Assembly: GCF_016650635.1 (NCBI RefSeq)
Contig: NZ_JAEKFI010000004.1
Coordinates: 1,064,001-1,128,000, forward strand
DNA: 64,000 nt
From: Pseudomonas sp. TH43
Lineage (GTDB): Bacteria > Pseudomonadota > Gammaproteobacteria > Pseudomonadales > Pseudomonadaceae
Direction: 5' to 3'
Position 1 is the stretch's first letter, and each line of letters begins with the position of its first letter. This document shows positions 28,501 to 35,808 of the stretch, piece after piece. The position numbers and the translations under genes are program-made. The notes beneath the pieces were generated by a model. That model worked only from the letters and a program-made list of their open reading frames with translations. It was not told the DNA's origin and made no database searches.

Positions 28501-29035
28501 GCGGTTTGTAGAAATGCGCGCCTTGCTTGAGGTAATCCGCGGACTTCTTGTTGGCATCGAGCTTGGGCAGGTTGGGTGCAGTGTTCGGGTAGGGATTGGG
28601 TTTGAGCATCTCCCGAGCGCGGGCGTAACCGTCCTTGAGCAACGTGTCGCGATGCTCACGCACGGCTTGCGGCCAGCGTGGGTCGTCAAACACGCCTGGC
28701 TCAGGTTCCAGGGCGACGTTGGCATTGATCAGCGACGTACCGCCGAGGCCACAACCGACCACGACATTCTGCTGGGCGTTGACGTGCAGATCGAACAACC
28801 CGGTCCGCGAACCGATATGGCCGTCGGGATCGTGCACCTGCAACTCTTCAGTCGCGGCAATCATGGTGTTGGGGTATTCGCCGGGCTGAATCTCTCGGCC
28901 GCGCTCCAGCAAACACACACGTTTGCCGGCCCGGGACAGGCGCGAGGCAGCAATGCCGCCGCCATAACCGGAGCCAATGACGATGATGTCGTAATGTTCC
29001 TTGATCTCGCTGATGGGCGTTGCGATGCGTGTCAT
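25583..29035 (-). CDS. GMC oxidoreductase / alpha-beta hydrolase fusion
   Basis: 1150 residues. The N-terminal half is a cholesterol-oxidase-like GMC flavoprotein: FAD motif IVIGSGYGGGIAASRLSRAG near 18-40, a four-Cys cluster CNQCGDCVSGC near 202-212, and HPLGGCVMG plus a C-terminal NPLLTISAVSERN. A middle region (about 590-800) has no domain I recognise. The C-terminal part is an alpha/beta hydrolase with the oxyanion segment VMLVHGLGVGSN near 840, a nucleophile elbow VHCYGAT (Cys instead of Ser), an acid in ISGADNQ and His in PGYGHIDCMFG. It may oxidise and cleave a hydrophobic alcohol, sterol or ester; substrate unknown. AAAGGA precedes the start. Confidence 0.8.
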   Translation of the reverse strand: MTRIATPISEIKEHYDIIVIGSGYGGGIAASRLSRAGKRVCLLERGREIQPGEYPNTMIAATEELQVHDPDGHIGSRTGLFDLHVNAQQNVVVGCGLGGTSLINANVALEPEPGVFDDPRWPQAVREHRDTLLKDGYARAREMLKPNPYPNTAPNLPKLDANKKSADYLKQGAHFYKPPINVNFDKLPNNLNHVGVEQLPCNQCGDCVSGCNNKAKNTTLMNYLPDAWNHGAEIFCQAEVRHLERDGDGWIVHFQTLDSGRELFSAPTLFVKADIVVVSAGTLGSTEILLRSRDKGLVMSGQLGENMSGNGDILGFGHNCEQTINGIGFGAHPAKELHPVGPCITSVIDMRTEGDWRSRMVIEEGSIPGALGRPMVPSMAGFAEMIGVASDDSFSGKVKYKEREAESFLRGPYYGALHNMQTYLIMSHDSGQGRMVLDGKDQLRIDWPGVGEQENFKLGNDRLHQSTKALGGVWVENPIWTKLLKHSIVSVHPLGGCVMGEDAAQGVVNHKGQVFSGAAGTDVYANLYVTDGAVIPTSLAVNPLLTISAVSERNMGLLAADRGWEIDYTLPSAPRKPVAPPTLGVQFTETMKGYFSRAFTAAQSTDLKVYEAAAKRGEADNSPIDFTLTITANDLNRMIKEPEHAATIVGTVNAPALSPQPLTASNGVFNLFEQFEQQVDTRHMKYDMKLTAEDGNDYFFSAFKTVPEDDGVLNIWHDTSTLYVTLYRGPDKSGEVIGSGVMHIHPTDFAKQMTTMKVLNARNERERIEGLARFGKFFAGILWESYGGVFAGDIYFNPDAPPRLKRPLDAPTPAVHFFPTEDGVELRLTRYQAGSKGPVMLVHGLGVGSNIFSTDTIQTNLLEYLCKHDYDVWLLDFRVSILLPASKKEWNGDQIAQYDFKAAIAQIQQETQAKDVQCVVHCYGATTFFMSLLAGLQGVRSVVCSQIAADTVVATATGLKAGLHLPGMLDAIGIKSMTAYADSKENWFNKLYDKALNGYARIEAQGYCTNPVCHRITFMYASLYRHDTLNETLHDNLHELFGESNIETFEHLALIVRKGHLVDFKGNDVYMPHFDRLSMPICFISGADNQCYLPESTLKTYQRVCEAHGPERYSRHVVPGYGHIDCMFGKNAVVDVYPIILEHLEKTALG

Positions 29036-29265
29036 GAGACTGATCCTTTCTCAGGCTGATGGGGCAACTCTGCGGTTGCCTGCAATCAATGGGCGAACGA
29101 GCACCTGGCCTCCGGGGCAAACCCGGCGACAGCACAGCGGTTGGGGCAAGACTTACGCGCTACAGACGAGCGTGTTGATTGGCCGCACGACGTAACGTGC
29201 GCTTGCGTGGCGAGGGGGTTGGGCGATGTCGGCGGCTATCCATCATGCGTTCTCCCAGAACCAGA

Positions 29266-29274
29266 TGTGGATAA
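29266..29274 (-). promoter_or_regulatory. DnaA box
   Basis: Exact TTATCCACA on the minus strand (TGTGGATAA on plus). First of ten exact boxes between here and 33209. Confidence 0.6.
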
Positions 29275-29411
29275 GTGACGGCTGTCCTTGTGCCATTGCA
29301 GTGAAGACAGCGCAGGAATCGAAGTCAAGGCAACCACTTAGAACTGTATGAAATCTGACCAATTACTGTTTGGACTATGTGCAGCGGGGCTTGCGAGGTT
29401 TGGCGAACAAG

Positions 29412-29420
29412 TTATCCACA
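29412..29420 (+). promoter_or_regulatory. DnaA box
   Basis: Exact TTATCCACA, preceded by GGCGAACAAG as in the repeat array at 30915-31490. Confidence 0.6.
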
Positions 29421-29483
29421 CCTCCATCCACCGCTTCTGGGGACAACGTGCAGTAATTCGACAATCAGTGCGGCATCACGCTG

Positions 29484-29519
29484 AAAAAAAACCGATACCC
29501 TGCGCAACCGGGCATCGGT
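29484..29519 (-). terminator. Rho-independent terminator of the small-protein pair
   Basis: Stem ACCGATACCC / GGGCATCGGT (one G-T pair) followed, on the minus strand, by eight T residues. It lies 25-60 bases beyond the stop codon of the second small gene. Confidence 0.8.
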
Positions 29520-29543
29520 TTCAACACTCCAGGGTTCGTCTGG

Positions 29544-29822
29544 TTACCAGTTCCAAGAGCCTATAATGCTCTGCGCCACCGAATAAATGCGGTTTATATC
29601 GGTAGTGCCGGGCGGCCTTTTATAATCCGGATCGATTGTTTTTAATAACTCGTCGTATAAACTAACGATCCGCTCTTCAGTCCGTTTCTTATCGCGCTGC
29701 CGAAGACCATCCAGTTTCGCTCTATTATCTTCAAGCGCCCGGTTTTCTTCGAGATTGAATGCGCGACACCACTCACCTTCAATAGGATTAATGAACGGCG
29801 GCGGACCGATCGGCCTATTCAT
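29544..29822 (-). CDS. Unknown 92-residue protein, paralogue of its upstream neighbour
   Basis: I do not recognise a family. The protein is charged and helical, with the motif KLDGLRQRDKKRTEER near 37-52, then SLYDELLKTID, and a Trp-rich end (IIGSWNW). The upstream protein has the matching KLEELRKRDQESANKR and KMYDEAIAQID, so the two are paralogues. The start follows the upstream stop immediately (TGAATG), with no ribosome site of its own, implying coupled translation. Base composition is clearly more AT-rich than the flanks. A strong terminator follows. Could be a small effector, immunity partner or structural pair; none of these can be shown. Confidence 0.65.
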   Translation of the reverse strand: MNRPIGPPPFINPIEGEWCRAFNLEENRALEDNRAKLDGLRQRDKKRTEERIVSLYDELLKTIDPDYKRPPGTTDINRIYSVAQSIIGSWNW

Positions 29823-30449
29823 TCAGGAGAACCAGCCGGTAATCCAGCTGACCACCGAATTGAAAGTACTGGTGATTTTTTCCCAGACATTTTTCAGCCA
29901 GTTAAGAATATTCTTGCCTACTTCAACAAAGAAGTCGGTGATCTTGTCCAGAACCGCATTGAACAATCCACCAAAGGTTTCCATGAAGCCGACCACCGCA
30001 TCGCCGCTCTGTGGAAATTTATCTATCTGCGCGATGGCCTCATCGTACATTTTGTCGATACGTTTATTGGCCGATTCCTGATCCCGTTTGCGCAGTTCCT
30101 CAAGCTTTTTCTTGTAATCCGAGGTATCGGTCGATCCTGAATTCTCAAAGGCCTCCGTGGCCTTGGTCAGTTCAGTCTGCGACTGATCCGCCTGCCCTTC
30201 CCCGGTTTCACGCGCTTTGGGCTCAAGGTACTTCACTGCAGGATCATTGGAGCTGCTGCTGACGTACAGGCTGCGCAAATGAATCTGCTGCAAATGCGGC
30301 GACGCCATCAGCACACCACGGGCCGTACCCGCGGAACGCTGTTTGGCATGCGTGCGCATTTCATTCAGCAGTTCGACGTACGCCCCTTTGGACGGTGCAA
30401 CCGCTGCGGCTGCAACGGACTTTACATCTGACTTGGCTGCTTTAGACAT
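29823..30449 (-). CDS. Unknown 208-residue protein with amphipathic Trp-rich C-terminus
   Basis: Start taken at ATG 30449, eight bases after AAGGAG; ATG 30455 is too close to that site. Order: Ala/Lys-rich head, a segment LLNEMRTHAKQRSAGTARG, a Ser/Asp-rich stretch, a coiled-coil-like KLEELRKRDQESANKRIDKMYDEAIAQID near 130-160, then a hydrophobic, Trp-rich amphipathic tail (ILNWLKNVWEKITSTF, WITGWFS) that could insert into membranes. No signal peptide. Paralogous to the next gene over its coiled-coil part. Low GC and isolation suggest acquisition. Function unknown; a secreted or membrane-active protein is possible. Confidence 0.7.
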   Translation of the reverse strand: MSKAAKSDVKSVAAAAVAPSKGAYVELLNEMRTHAKQRSAGTARGVLMASPHLQQIHLRSLYVSSSSNDPAVKYLEPKARETGEGQADQSQTELTKATEAFENSGSTDTSDYKKKLEELRKRDQESANKRIDKMYDEAIAQIDKFPQSGDAVVGFMETFGGLFNAVLDKITDFFVEVGKNILNWLKNVWEKITSTFNSVVSWITGWFS

Positions 30450-30914
30450 TTCCATAACTCCTTGTAGTTGGGTTTAACAGATCGCCATATAGCCGAGCAC
30501 GCACGAACAACCTGAACCGGCTCGCCTTTCTTTCCCGACACTTCGCACATCGGCAGTTAATATCAAATGCCAGATACGCGACATCGCGCTATTGAATTAG
30601 CGGCAATCAAGCAGAAAACGTTTTATGGACAACGTTATTAATGGCTCAGCGTGAAAACATTCCATTGCATGACTCCTGCACAGAGGCACGAGAAACCTGT
30701 TGAACAACCTTGTTCATTTCATCGCGAAGAAGATTAAAGTCGGCAAACAAAATAATGTCAAACAGCCAGATATACCCAAAGGAACCTGAACTTATTTATA
30801 TTCGCTATATGAGAAAGTGCGCTGCCTGACTTCGCTCAAAGGCATAAGTGCGGAAAAGCCTCACACCGACAACTGCTCAAAAATCAACCAGTCACTGCTA
30901 AAGCCTTGTCTATG

Positions 30915-31490
30915 GGGGCTTGCAACGTTGCATGAACAATTTATCCACAAGGCAACCCACAGCAATCGTGAACAACCTGGCCATTGGCCGAATTCTTATT
31001 GAATAAACACAAGAAAAACCGTGACTTATCAAGAATCATGGTTTTCCAGACTGTTTGGCTGTTTTTTAACCTGTTGCTTGAGAGCCACGGTTTACATGGG
31101 CTACGGAGGATGGCGAACACGTTATCCACAGAAGCACCAACAGAGATCGGGGGTAACTTTACAGGCGCTGTGGAAAAACGCTGGAGACCTTGAGTAATCG
31201 GGGGTTTGCGCAGGGATTATGATTCGAAACCGGCGAATTGATCAGTTTTTAACCGAAACCCTGCAGACCACGTTTTATAAGGCCCGCAGCGGATAGCAAA
31301 CATCTTATCCACAGAAGCGCCAACAGAGATTGGGGGCAACTTGTTCACTTATTCAGGAGAAAAAGCCCTGAAAATCCGTGACTTAGGCTGGTTGTTTTTT
31401 GATCGGAGGGCTGCAGGGCTTGATTGGCGTGGGGTGCAGGGATGGGCGAACACGTTATCCACAGATCCGCCAACAGGGATTGTGGATAAA
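30915..31490. repeat. Degenerate repeat array carrying DnaA boxes
   Basis: Exact TTATCCACA at 30941-30949, 31122-31130, 31305-31313 and 31455-31463, plus one in reverse at 31481-31489. Successive boxes are 181, 183 and 150 bases apart. Flanks are conserved: GCGAACACG before the box at 31122 and 31455; GAAGC(A/G)CCAACAGAGAT and GGGGG(T/C)AACTT after it at 31122 and 31305. A second shared block, CCGTGACTTA then a TTGTTTTTT-like run, occurs at about 31019 and 31376. This is a family of related units rather than chance boxes. Confidence 0.75.
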
Positions 31491-31496
31491 CAGCCT

Positions 31497-31705
31497 ACCC
31501 CTCATCGGAACGCCGCCCGCCCAGCCTTCTCCCGAGGGAAAGGGAGCCGACCGAATCGCCTATTCAAGCTCCACCAACCTGAACGAACACAGTGATTTCA
31601 GGCTTGGCCAAACCAAGGTCACCGCGCAATCGCAGGTCGATGTAATTAGCCCATACAACTCAGTCAGTCCCCTCTCCCTTGGGAGAGGGCTAGGGTGAGG
31701 GGCTT
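31497..31705. repeat. Intergenic inverted repeat (CCCTCACCC family)
   Basis: Arms at about 31497-31555 and 31660-31705, just beyond the end of the dgc/etf operon; the right arm is the canonical form and the left arm has diverged. Confidence 0.7.
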
Positions 31706-32476
31706 TCAGCGGACCACGCCTTCTTCGATCAGCAGCTTGAGAATCGCTTCAGCGCCAGCTTGTGGGGTGACGCCTTTGAGCATTTGTCCACCGCCGCCAC
31801 TGGCTTTGGCGGTGGCGGCTTTCATGCGGTCAGCGCCGCTTTTGGCCTTGATCACTTTCAGGCGTTTGGGCCGTGGCTTGGCCGCCTGCAACGTGGCGAC
31901 GGCCAGCAGTTCATCGTCCAGCACTTCGACGTCATCGGCATTCAACACCCCACGGCGCGCCGGGCCATAAGCGCTCTGCCGAGGTTTCGGCGCGGCGTTA
32001 TCCACAGTCGCGAGAAACGGCAGCTTCACCTTCAACCGTCGCCGCTGCCCACGGGGCAAAGCTTGTAGTACCAGCGCCGAACCGTCACTGATCGACTCGA
32101 CTTGTGCCAGCCCCACCACCAATGGCCAGCCCAATCCCTCAGCCAGCAAAAACGGCAACATCCCCGAACCTTCACCGGTTTCCGCCTGACTGCCAGTCAA
32201 AACAACCTGCGCCCCCGCATCCCGCAGATACGCGGTCAGCGCCGGCAATGCATCGGCACCCGCCGGTTGTTCCAGCACATGCATCTGTTCCAGGCCCATA
32301 CCGAGATAAGCGCGCAGCGCCGGTTCCGCGACATCGCCGGCATGCAGCACTTGCAGGTTATCCCCAGCCAGTTGCAGACCAAGCTCCACGGCGCGGGCAT
32401 CCTGGTCGGCGCGGCGTGGCCTGCCGGAAGTCGGGTGGGCGCCGATTGAAACCAGACTGATAATCTTCGTGTTCAT
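31706..32476 (-). CDS. Electron transfer flavoprotein beta-like subunit of the dimethylglycine operon
   Basis: 256 residues. ETF beta fold: early SLVSIGAHPTSGRPRRADQDARAVELGLQLA, then GSQAETGEGSGMLPFLLAEGLGWP (the usual adenine-site loop) and RRLKVKLPFLATVDNA. Corresponds in position to PA5401. With the alpha-like subunit it probably carries electrons from DgcA to the membrane FeS protein DgcB. Last gene of the operon; an exact DnaA box falls inside it at 31998-32006. Nine bases separate it from the alpha-like gene. Confidence 0.88.
   Translation of the reverse strand: MNTKIISLVSIGAHPTSGRPRRADQDARAVELGLQLAGDNLQVLHAGDVAEPALRAYLGMGLEQMHVLEQPAGADALPALTAYLRDAGAQVVLTGSQAETGEGSGMLPFLLAEGLGWPLVVGLAQVESISDGSALVLQALPRGQRRRLKVKLPFLATVDNAAPKPRQSAYGPARRGVLNADDVEVLDDELLAVATLQAAKPRPKRLKVIKAKSGADRMKAATAKASGGGGQMLKGVTPQAGAEAILKLLIEEGVVR
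31998..32006 (+). promoter_or_regulatory. DnaA box inside the etfB-like gene
   Basis: Exact TTATCCACA in coding sequence. Part of the 29.2-33.2 kb cluster, although a coding explanation is possible here. Confidence 0.4.
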
Positions 32477-32485
32477 AGCGTTTCC

Positions 32486-33706
32486 TTAAGCCGCATCGCG
32501 CTTGGCGTCGTTGCGGTAAGCCGCGACCGCGTCGATCAACGCTTGCAGAATTTCCGCGCTCTCGCCGATCACCGACAAATCGGCACGCTTGATCATGTCG
32601 CAACCCGGATCGAGATTGATCGCCACCACCTTGTCGCAAGCGCCAATGCCTTGCAGGTGCTGGATCGCCCCGGAGATACCCACCGCGACATACACCCGCG
32701 CCGTAACCCAGGTGCCGGACGCACCGACCTGGCGATCACGCGCCATAAAGCCATCGTCGACGGCGACCCGCGACGCGCCTTCGGTAGCACCGAGCGCCGC
32801 CGCCGTTTCGTGGAACAGCTGCCAGTCCTTGACGCCGTTACCACCGGAGAAAATGAATTCGGCTTCGGCCATCGGAATTGCCGCCGGGTCCACCGCTACC
32901 GCGCCGAGATCCTCGATTCGCGACAGGCTGCGCACCACGCTTGTGGATAACTCCACCGGCAGTGCTTCATGACGGGTTTCGCTGACCGGCTCGGCACATT
33001 CCGCTGCCGCCAGAATCAATCGCGCCAGTGGACGCGCGAGGTCTTGCAGCCCGGCACCGGCGCGGCCGATGCACGCTTGATCCTTGACCTGCCAGACCCG
33101 CGTCGCCGGGCGCTCGCCCAATGCCGCAGCAAAGCGTCGACCGAGTTCACCGCCACCGCTGCGACTGTCCGGCAGCAGCCAGTGACGCGGGTTGAACTGG
33201 TTATCCACAGCGCGCAAACCCTGCACGCGCTGCTCCGGTGCATAACCACTGAATTCCTCGCCCTCCAGCACCAGCAAGCGGTCGACACCTGCGGTGGCGA
33301 AAGCGCTTTCCTTGTGCTCGCCAAACACCACTGCCAACACCGCGCCGTCCTGGCCGGCGAGCTGATGGGCGAGGCCAAGCAAGTCACGGTCATGGCTGCT
33401 CAAGCGGCCACCGACCATGTCCGGCACCACGCTGATGTAGAACGCCGGGGCCGGCACTTGATGCAGCGGCAATGGCACTTCCACGGCAGCCGAACGTTTG
33501 ACCGCCCCGCCCTGTTGCGCGCCGCTGCGGTCGATACGCTTGAGGCCGTTGGGACCGATAAAGCCGATGCCGTGCGGATTCTTGCGAATGACGCCGTTGG
33601 GCCCCATCCAGCTGTGTTGCGCCGGTTGCATCGCCGCGTGCAGTGGATGCAGGCGGTTGCGCGCAATCCATTCGGCGCGCGGGTCGCGGCGGATAATGTC
33701 GCTCAT
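32486..33706 (-). CDS. Electron transfer flavoprotein alpha-like subunit of the dimethylglycine operon
   Basis: 406 residues, longer than usual ETF alpha because of a 90-residue N-terminal extension (RRDPRAEWIARNRLHPLHAAM, GPNGVIRKNPHGIGFIGPNG). The C-terminal FAD domain has AVAVDPAAIPMAEAEFIFSGGNGVKDW, VGASGTWVTARVYVAVGISGAIQHLQG and VVAINLDPGCDMIKRADLSVIG, the standard FAD-binding run. Its start overlaps the dgcB stop by one base (TGATG). Exact DnaA boxes occur inside at 32942-32950 and 33201-33209. Corresponds to PA5400. Confidence 0.88.
   Translation of the reverse strand: MSDIIRRDPRAEWIARNRLHPLHAAMQPAQHSWMGPNGVIRKNPHGIGFIGPNGLKRIDRSGAQQGGAVKRSAAVEVPLPLHQVPAPAFYISVVPDMVGGRLSSHDRDLLGLAHQLAGQDGAVLAVVFGEHKESAFATAGVDRLLVLEGEEFSGYAPEQRVQGLRAVDNQFNPRHWLLPDSRSGGGELGRRFAAALGERPATRVWQVKDQACIGRAGAGLQDLARPLARLILAAAECAEPVSETRHEALPVELSTSVVRSLSRIEDLGAVAVDPAAIPMAEAEFIFSGGNGVKDWQLFHETAAALGATEGASRVAVDDGFMARDRQVGASGTWVTARVYVAVGISGAIQHLQGIGACDKVVAINLDPGCDMIKRADLSVIGESAEILQALIDAVAAYRNDAKRDAA
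32942..33209. promoter_or_regulatory. Two DnaA boxes inside the etfA-like gene
   Basis: Exact boxes at 32942-32950 (minus orientation) and 33201-33209 (plus). They extend the intergenic DnaA-box cluster into the operon. Confidence 0.4.
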
Positions 33707-35655
33707 CAGTGGGCCTCCGCAGGTTCACGTTTGGCCGGCGTAGTCGGCTTGCCTGGCGCGACGTCTTCGAGCAGCGCGTCAGCGACAAGCTCGGCGATGT
33801 CTTTGATCAGCGGACGCGGTTCGACCACGCCTTCGAGCATCGCCGTGCACTGTGGACAACCTACGGCCACCAGTTCGGCGCCGGTCTCGCGGATGTCTTC
33901 CATGCGCATGTCGGGGATCCGTTGTTTGCCCGGAATGTCGGTGATCGGCGCCCCGCCACCGCCGCCGCAGCAGCGCGAGCGGAAGCCGGAACGTTGCATC
34001 TCTTTGACTTCGATACCGAGCGCCCGCAGCACTTCGCGCGGTGCTTCGTACTCACCGTTGTAGCGACCGAGATAGCACGGATCGTGATAGGTCACGCTGT
34101 TGCCTTTGTGCTGACCGAGGTTGAGCGCGCCGGCTTGAATGATTTCCGCCATGTAGGTGCTGTGGTGCTGCACCAGGTAGTTACCGTCGAAGGCGCCGTA
34201 CTCGTTTTTCAGCACATGGAAACTGTGCGGATCGCAGGTGACGATGCGGTTGAAGCTGTATTTGGCCAGGGTCTGGATGTTGCGTTTGGCGAGCAACTGG
34301 AAGGTCGCTTCGTCGCCCAATCGCCGGGCTACATCGCCGCTGTCACGCTCTTCCAGACCGAGCACGGCAAAGTCGATTTTCGCTGCTTTCAGCACTTTGA
34401 CGAACGCACGCAAGGTGCGCTGGTTGCGCATGTCGAAGGCACCGTCGCCGACCCAGAACAGCACATCGGTGGATTTCTTTTCGCTGAGCAGATTGAGGTT
34501 CAAGTCCGCCGCCCAGTTCATCCGCCCGCCGGGTGCGAAACCGCCGGGGTTGTCGGTGGCGATCAGGTTTTCGAGGACTTCGGCACCCTTGTTTGGCGTC
34601 GCGCCTCTTTCGAGGGTCAAGTGACGGCGCATGTCGACGATGGCGTCGACGTGCTCGATCATCATCGGGCATTCCTCGACGCAGGCCCGGCAGGTGGTGC
34701 ACGACCACAGGGTTTCGGCGTCGACCAGACCGTTGACGATCGGTTGATGCGGATTGCCCGAGTGTTCGCCTACAGGCTTGCCCGGATAAGGACTGCCGGC
34801 AAACTTGGCGTCAGTGCCACCGGCAAGACCGACGACCATGTCCTGAATCAGCTTTTTCGGATTCAGCGGCTGGCCGGCAGCGAACGCCGGGCATGCTGCT
34901 TCGCACTTGCCGCACTGCACGCAGGCGTCGAAACCGAGCAATTGATTCCAGGTGAAATCCTTGGGTTTTTCCACGCCCAGTGGCGCTGACGGATCATTGA
35001 GGTCCAAGGGCTTCAAACCGGTGGAACGACCGCCGCCAAAACGTTCGGCGCGACGGTGCCAGGCCAGGTGCAAGGCGCCGGCGAAGGCGTGTTTCATCGG
35101 CCCGCCCCAGGTCATGCCAAAAAACAGTTCCGACACGCCCCACAGCACACCAATCCCGAGGATGACCGCGAGCAGCCAACCGCCGAAGTTCTCCGGGAGG
35201 ATTCCGGCCACCGGCAATGTCAGCAGAAAGAACGACGCCGAGAACGCCAGCAGGCTTTTCGGCAGGCGCATCCACGGGCCTTTCGACAGTCGTGCCGGCG
35301 GGTTGTGCCGACGCAGATAAACGAAGATCGCGCCGACGAACATCACTGCCGTCATCAGCAGTAATGCGTAGCCGAGAATGCGGTTATGCAGGCCGAAACC
35401 GTGTACCAGAATCGCCAGCACAATCGACGCCACCGCACCGCCGGCCGTGGCCACGTGGGTGTTGGCGATGTATTTGTCCCGCGCGACGACATGGTGCAAA
35501 TCGACCATGTAACGCTTGGGCATGGCGAACAGGCCGCCGATCAGATCGACCTTCGAGGCCCGGCCCCGACGCCACATGGCCACCCGCCGCAACGCACCGA
35601 GGACGCCAAGGCCCAGGGCTGCGAACAACAGGATTGGAAGAAGGGTGTTCAACAT
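33706..35655 (-). CDS. dgcB: DgcB membrane iron-sulfur oxidoreductase for dimethylglycine demethylation
   Basis: 649 residues from ATG at 35655. N-terminal membrane part with about six segments (LLPILLFAALGLGVLGALRRV through WGVSELFFGM), then two 4Fe-4S motifs CVQCGKCEAACP near 273 and CTTCRACVEECP near 345, then two Cys-rich CCG-type domains (CDPHSFHVLKNEYG, CCGGGGGAPI). This is the heterodisulfide reductase D/GlpC-like architecture that takes electrons from ETF to quinone. Essential with dgcA for dimethylglycine use in P. aeruginosa (PA5399). A REP pair lies between it and dgcA. Confidence 0.93.
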   Translation of the reverse strand: MLNTLLPILLFAALGLGVLGALRRVAMWRRGRASKVDLIGGLFAMPKRYMVDLHHVVARDKYIANTHVATAGGAVASIVLAILVHGFGLHNRILGYALLLMTAVMFVGAIFVYLRRHNPPARLSKGPWMRLPKSLLAFSASFFLLTLPVAGILPENFGGWLLAVILGIGVLWGVSELFFGMTWGGPMKHAFAGALHLAWHRRAERFGGGRSTGLKPLDLNDPSAPLGVEKPKDFTWNQLLGFDACVQCGKCEAACPAFAAGQPLNPKKLIQDMVVGLAGGTDAKFAGSPYPGKPVGEHSGNPHQPIVNGLVDAETLWSCTTCRACVEECPMMIEHVDAIVDMRRHLTLERGATPNKGAEVLENLIATDNPGGFAPGGRMNWAADLNLNLLSEKKSTDVLFWVGDGAFDMRNQRTLRAFVKVLKAAKIDFAVLGLEERDSGDVARRLGDEATFQLLAKRNIQTLAKYSFNRIVTCDPHSFHVLKNEYGAFDGNYLVQHHSTYMAEIIQAGALNLGQHKGNSVTYHDPCYLGRYNGEYEAPREVLRALGIEVKEMQRSGFRSRCCGGGGGAPITDIPGKQRIPDMRMEDIRETGAELVAVGCPQCTAMLEGVVEPRPLIKDIAELVADALLEDVAPGKPTTPAKREPAEAH

Positions 35656-35702
35656 GGTGAAGCTCCCACCAGTACAACCTGGAGAAACACGATCCGCTTT
35701 AC

Positions 35703-35792
35703 TGTGGGAGCGAGCCTGCTCGCGAAAGCGGGGGGTCAATCGACATCATCGTCGACTGACAGATTGCATTCGCGAGCAGGCTCGCTCCCACA
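35703..35792. repeat. REP pair (TGTGGGAGCGAGCCTGCTCGCGAA family)
   Basis: Arms at 35703-35726 and 35769-35792, exact complements over 24 bases, in the dgcA-dgcB gap. Confidence 0.85.
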
Positions 35793-35808
35793 GGGTTTTG
35801 CGCAAGTT

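Larger units (their letters stand above)
29036..29543. other. Gene-free gap with two DnaA boxes
   Basis: 508 bases with no convincing gene. It holds exact DnaA boxes at 29266-29274 (minus) and 29412-29420 (plus) and the terminator of the small-protein pair at 29484-29519. The segment around 29386-29425 (GGGGCTTGC, then GGCGAACAA before the box) resembles the repeat unit at 30915-30950 on the other side of the two small genes. Confidence 0.7.
30450..31705. other. Gene-free island with DnaA-box repeat array
   Basis: 1256 bases with no convincing gene; short open frames here lack ribosome sites and family features. 30450-30900 is AT-rich and featureless apart from the ribosome site of the upstream small gene. 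30915-31490 holds three to four degenerate repeat units each bearing an exact DnaA box. 31497-31705 is a CCCTCACCC-family inverted repeat running up to the etfB-like stop. Confidence 0.75.

Noticed and set aside
29266..33209. A chromosome or plasmid replication origin
   Set aside because: DnaA boxes are dense, but there is no dnaA, gyrB, rpmH, rep or par gene, and the boxes extend into metabolic genes.
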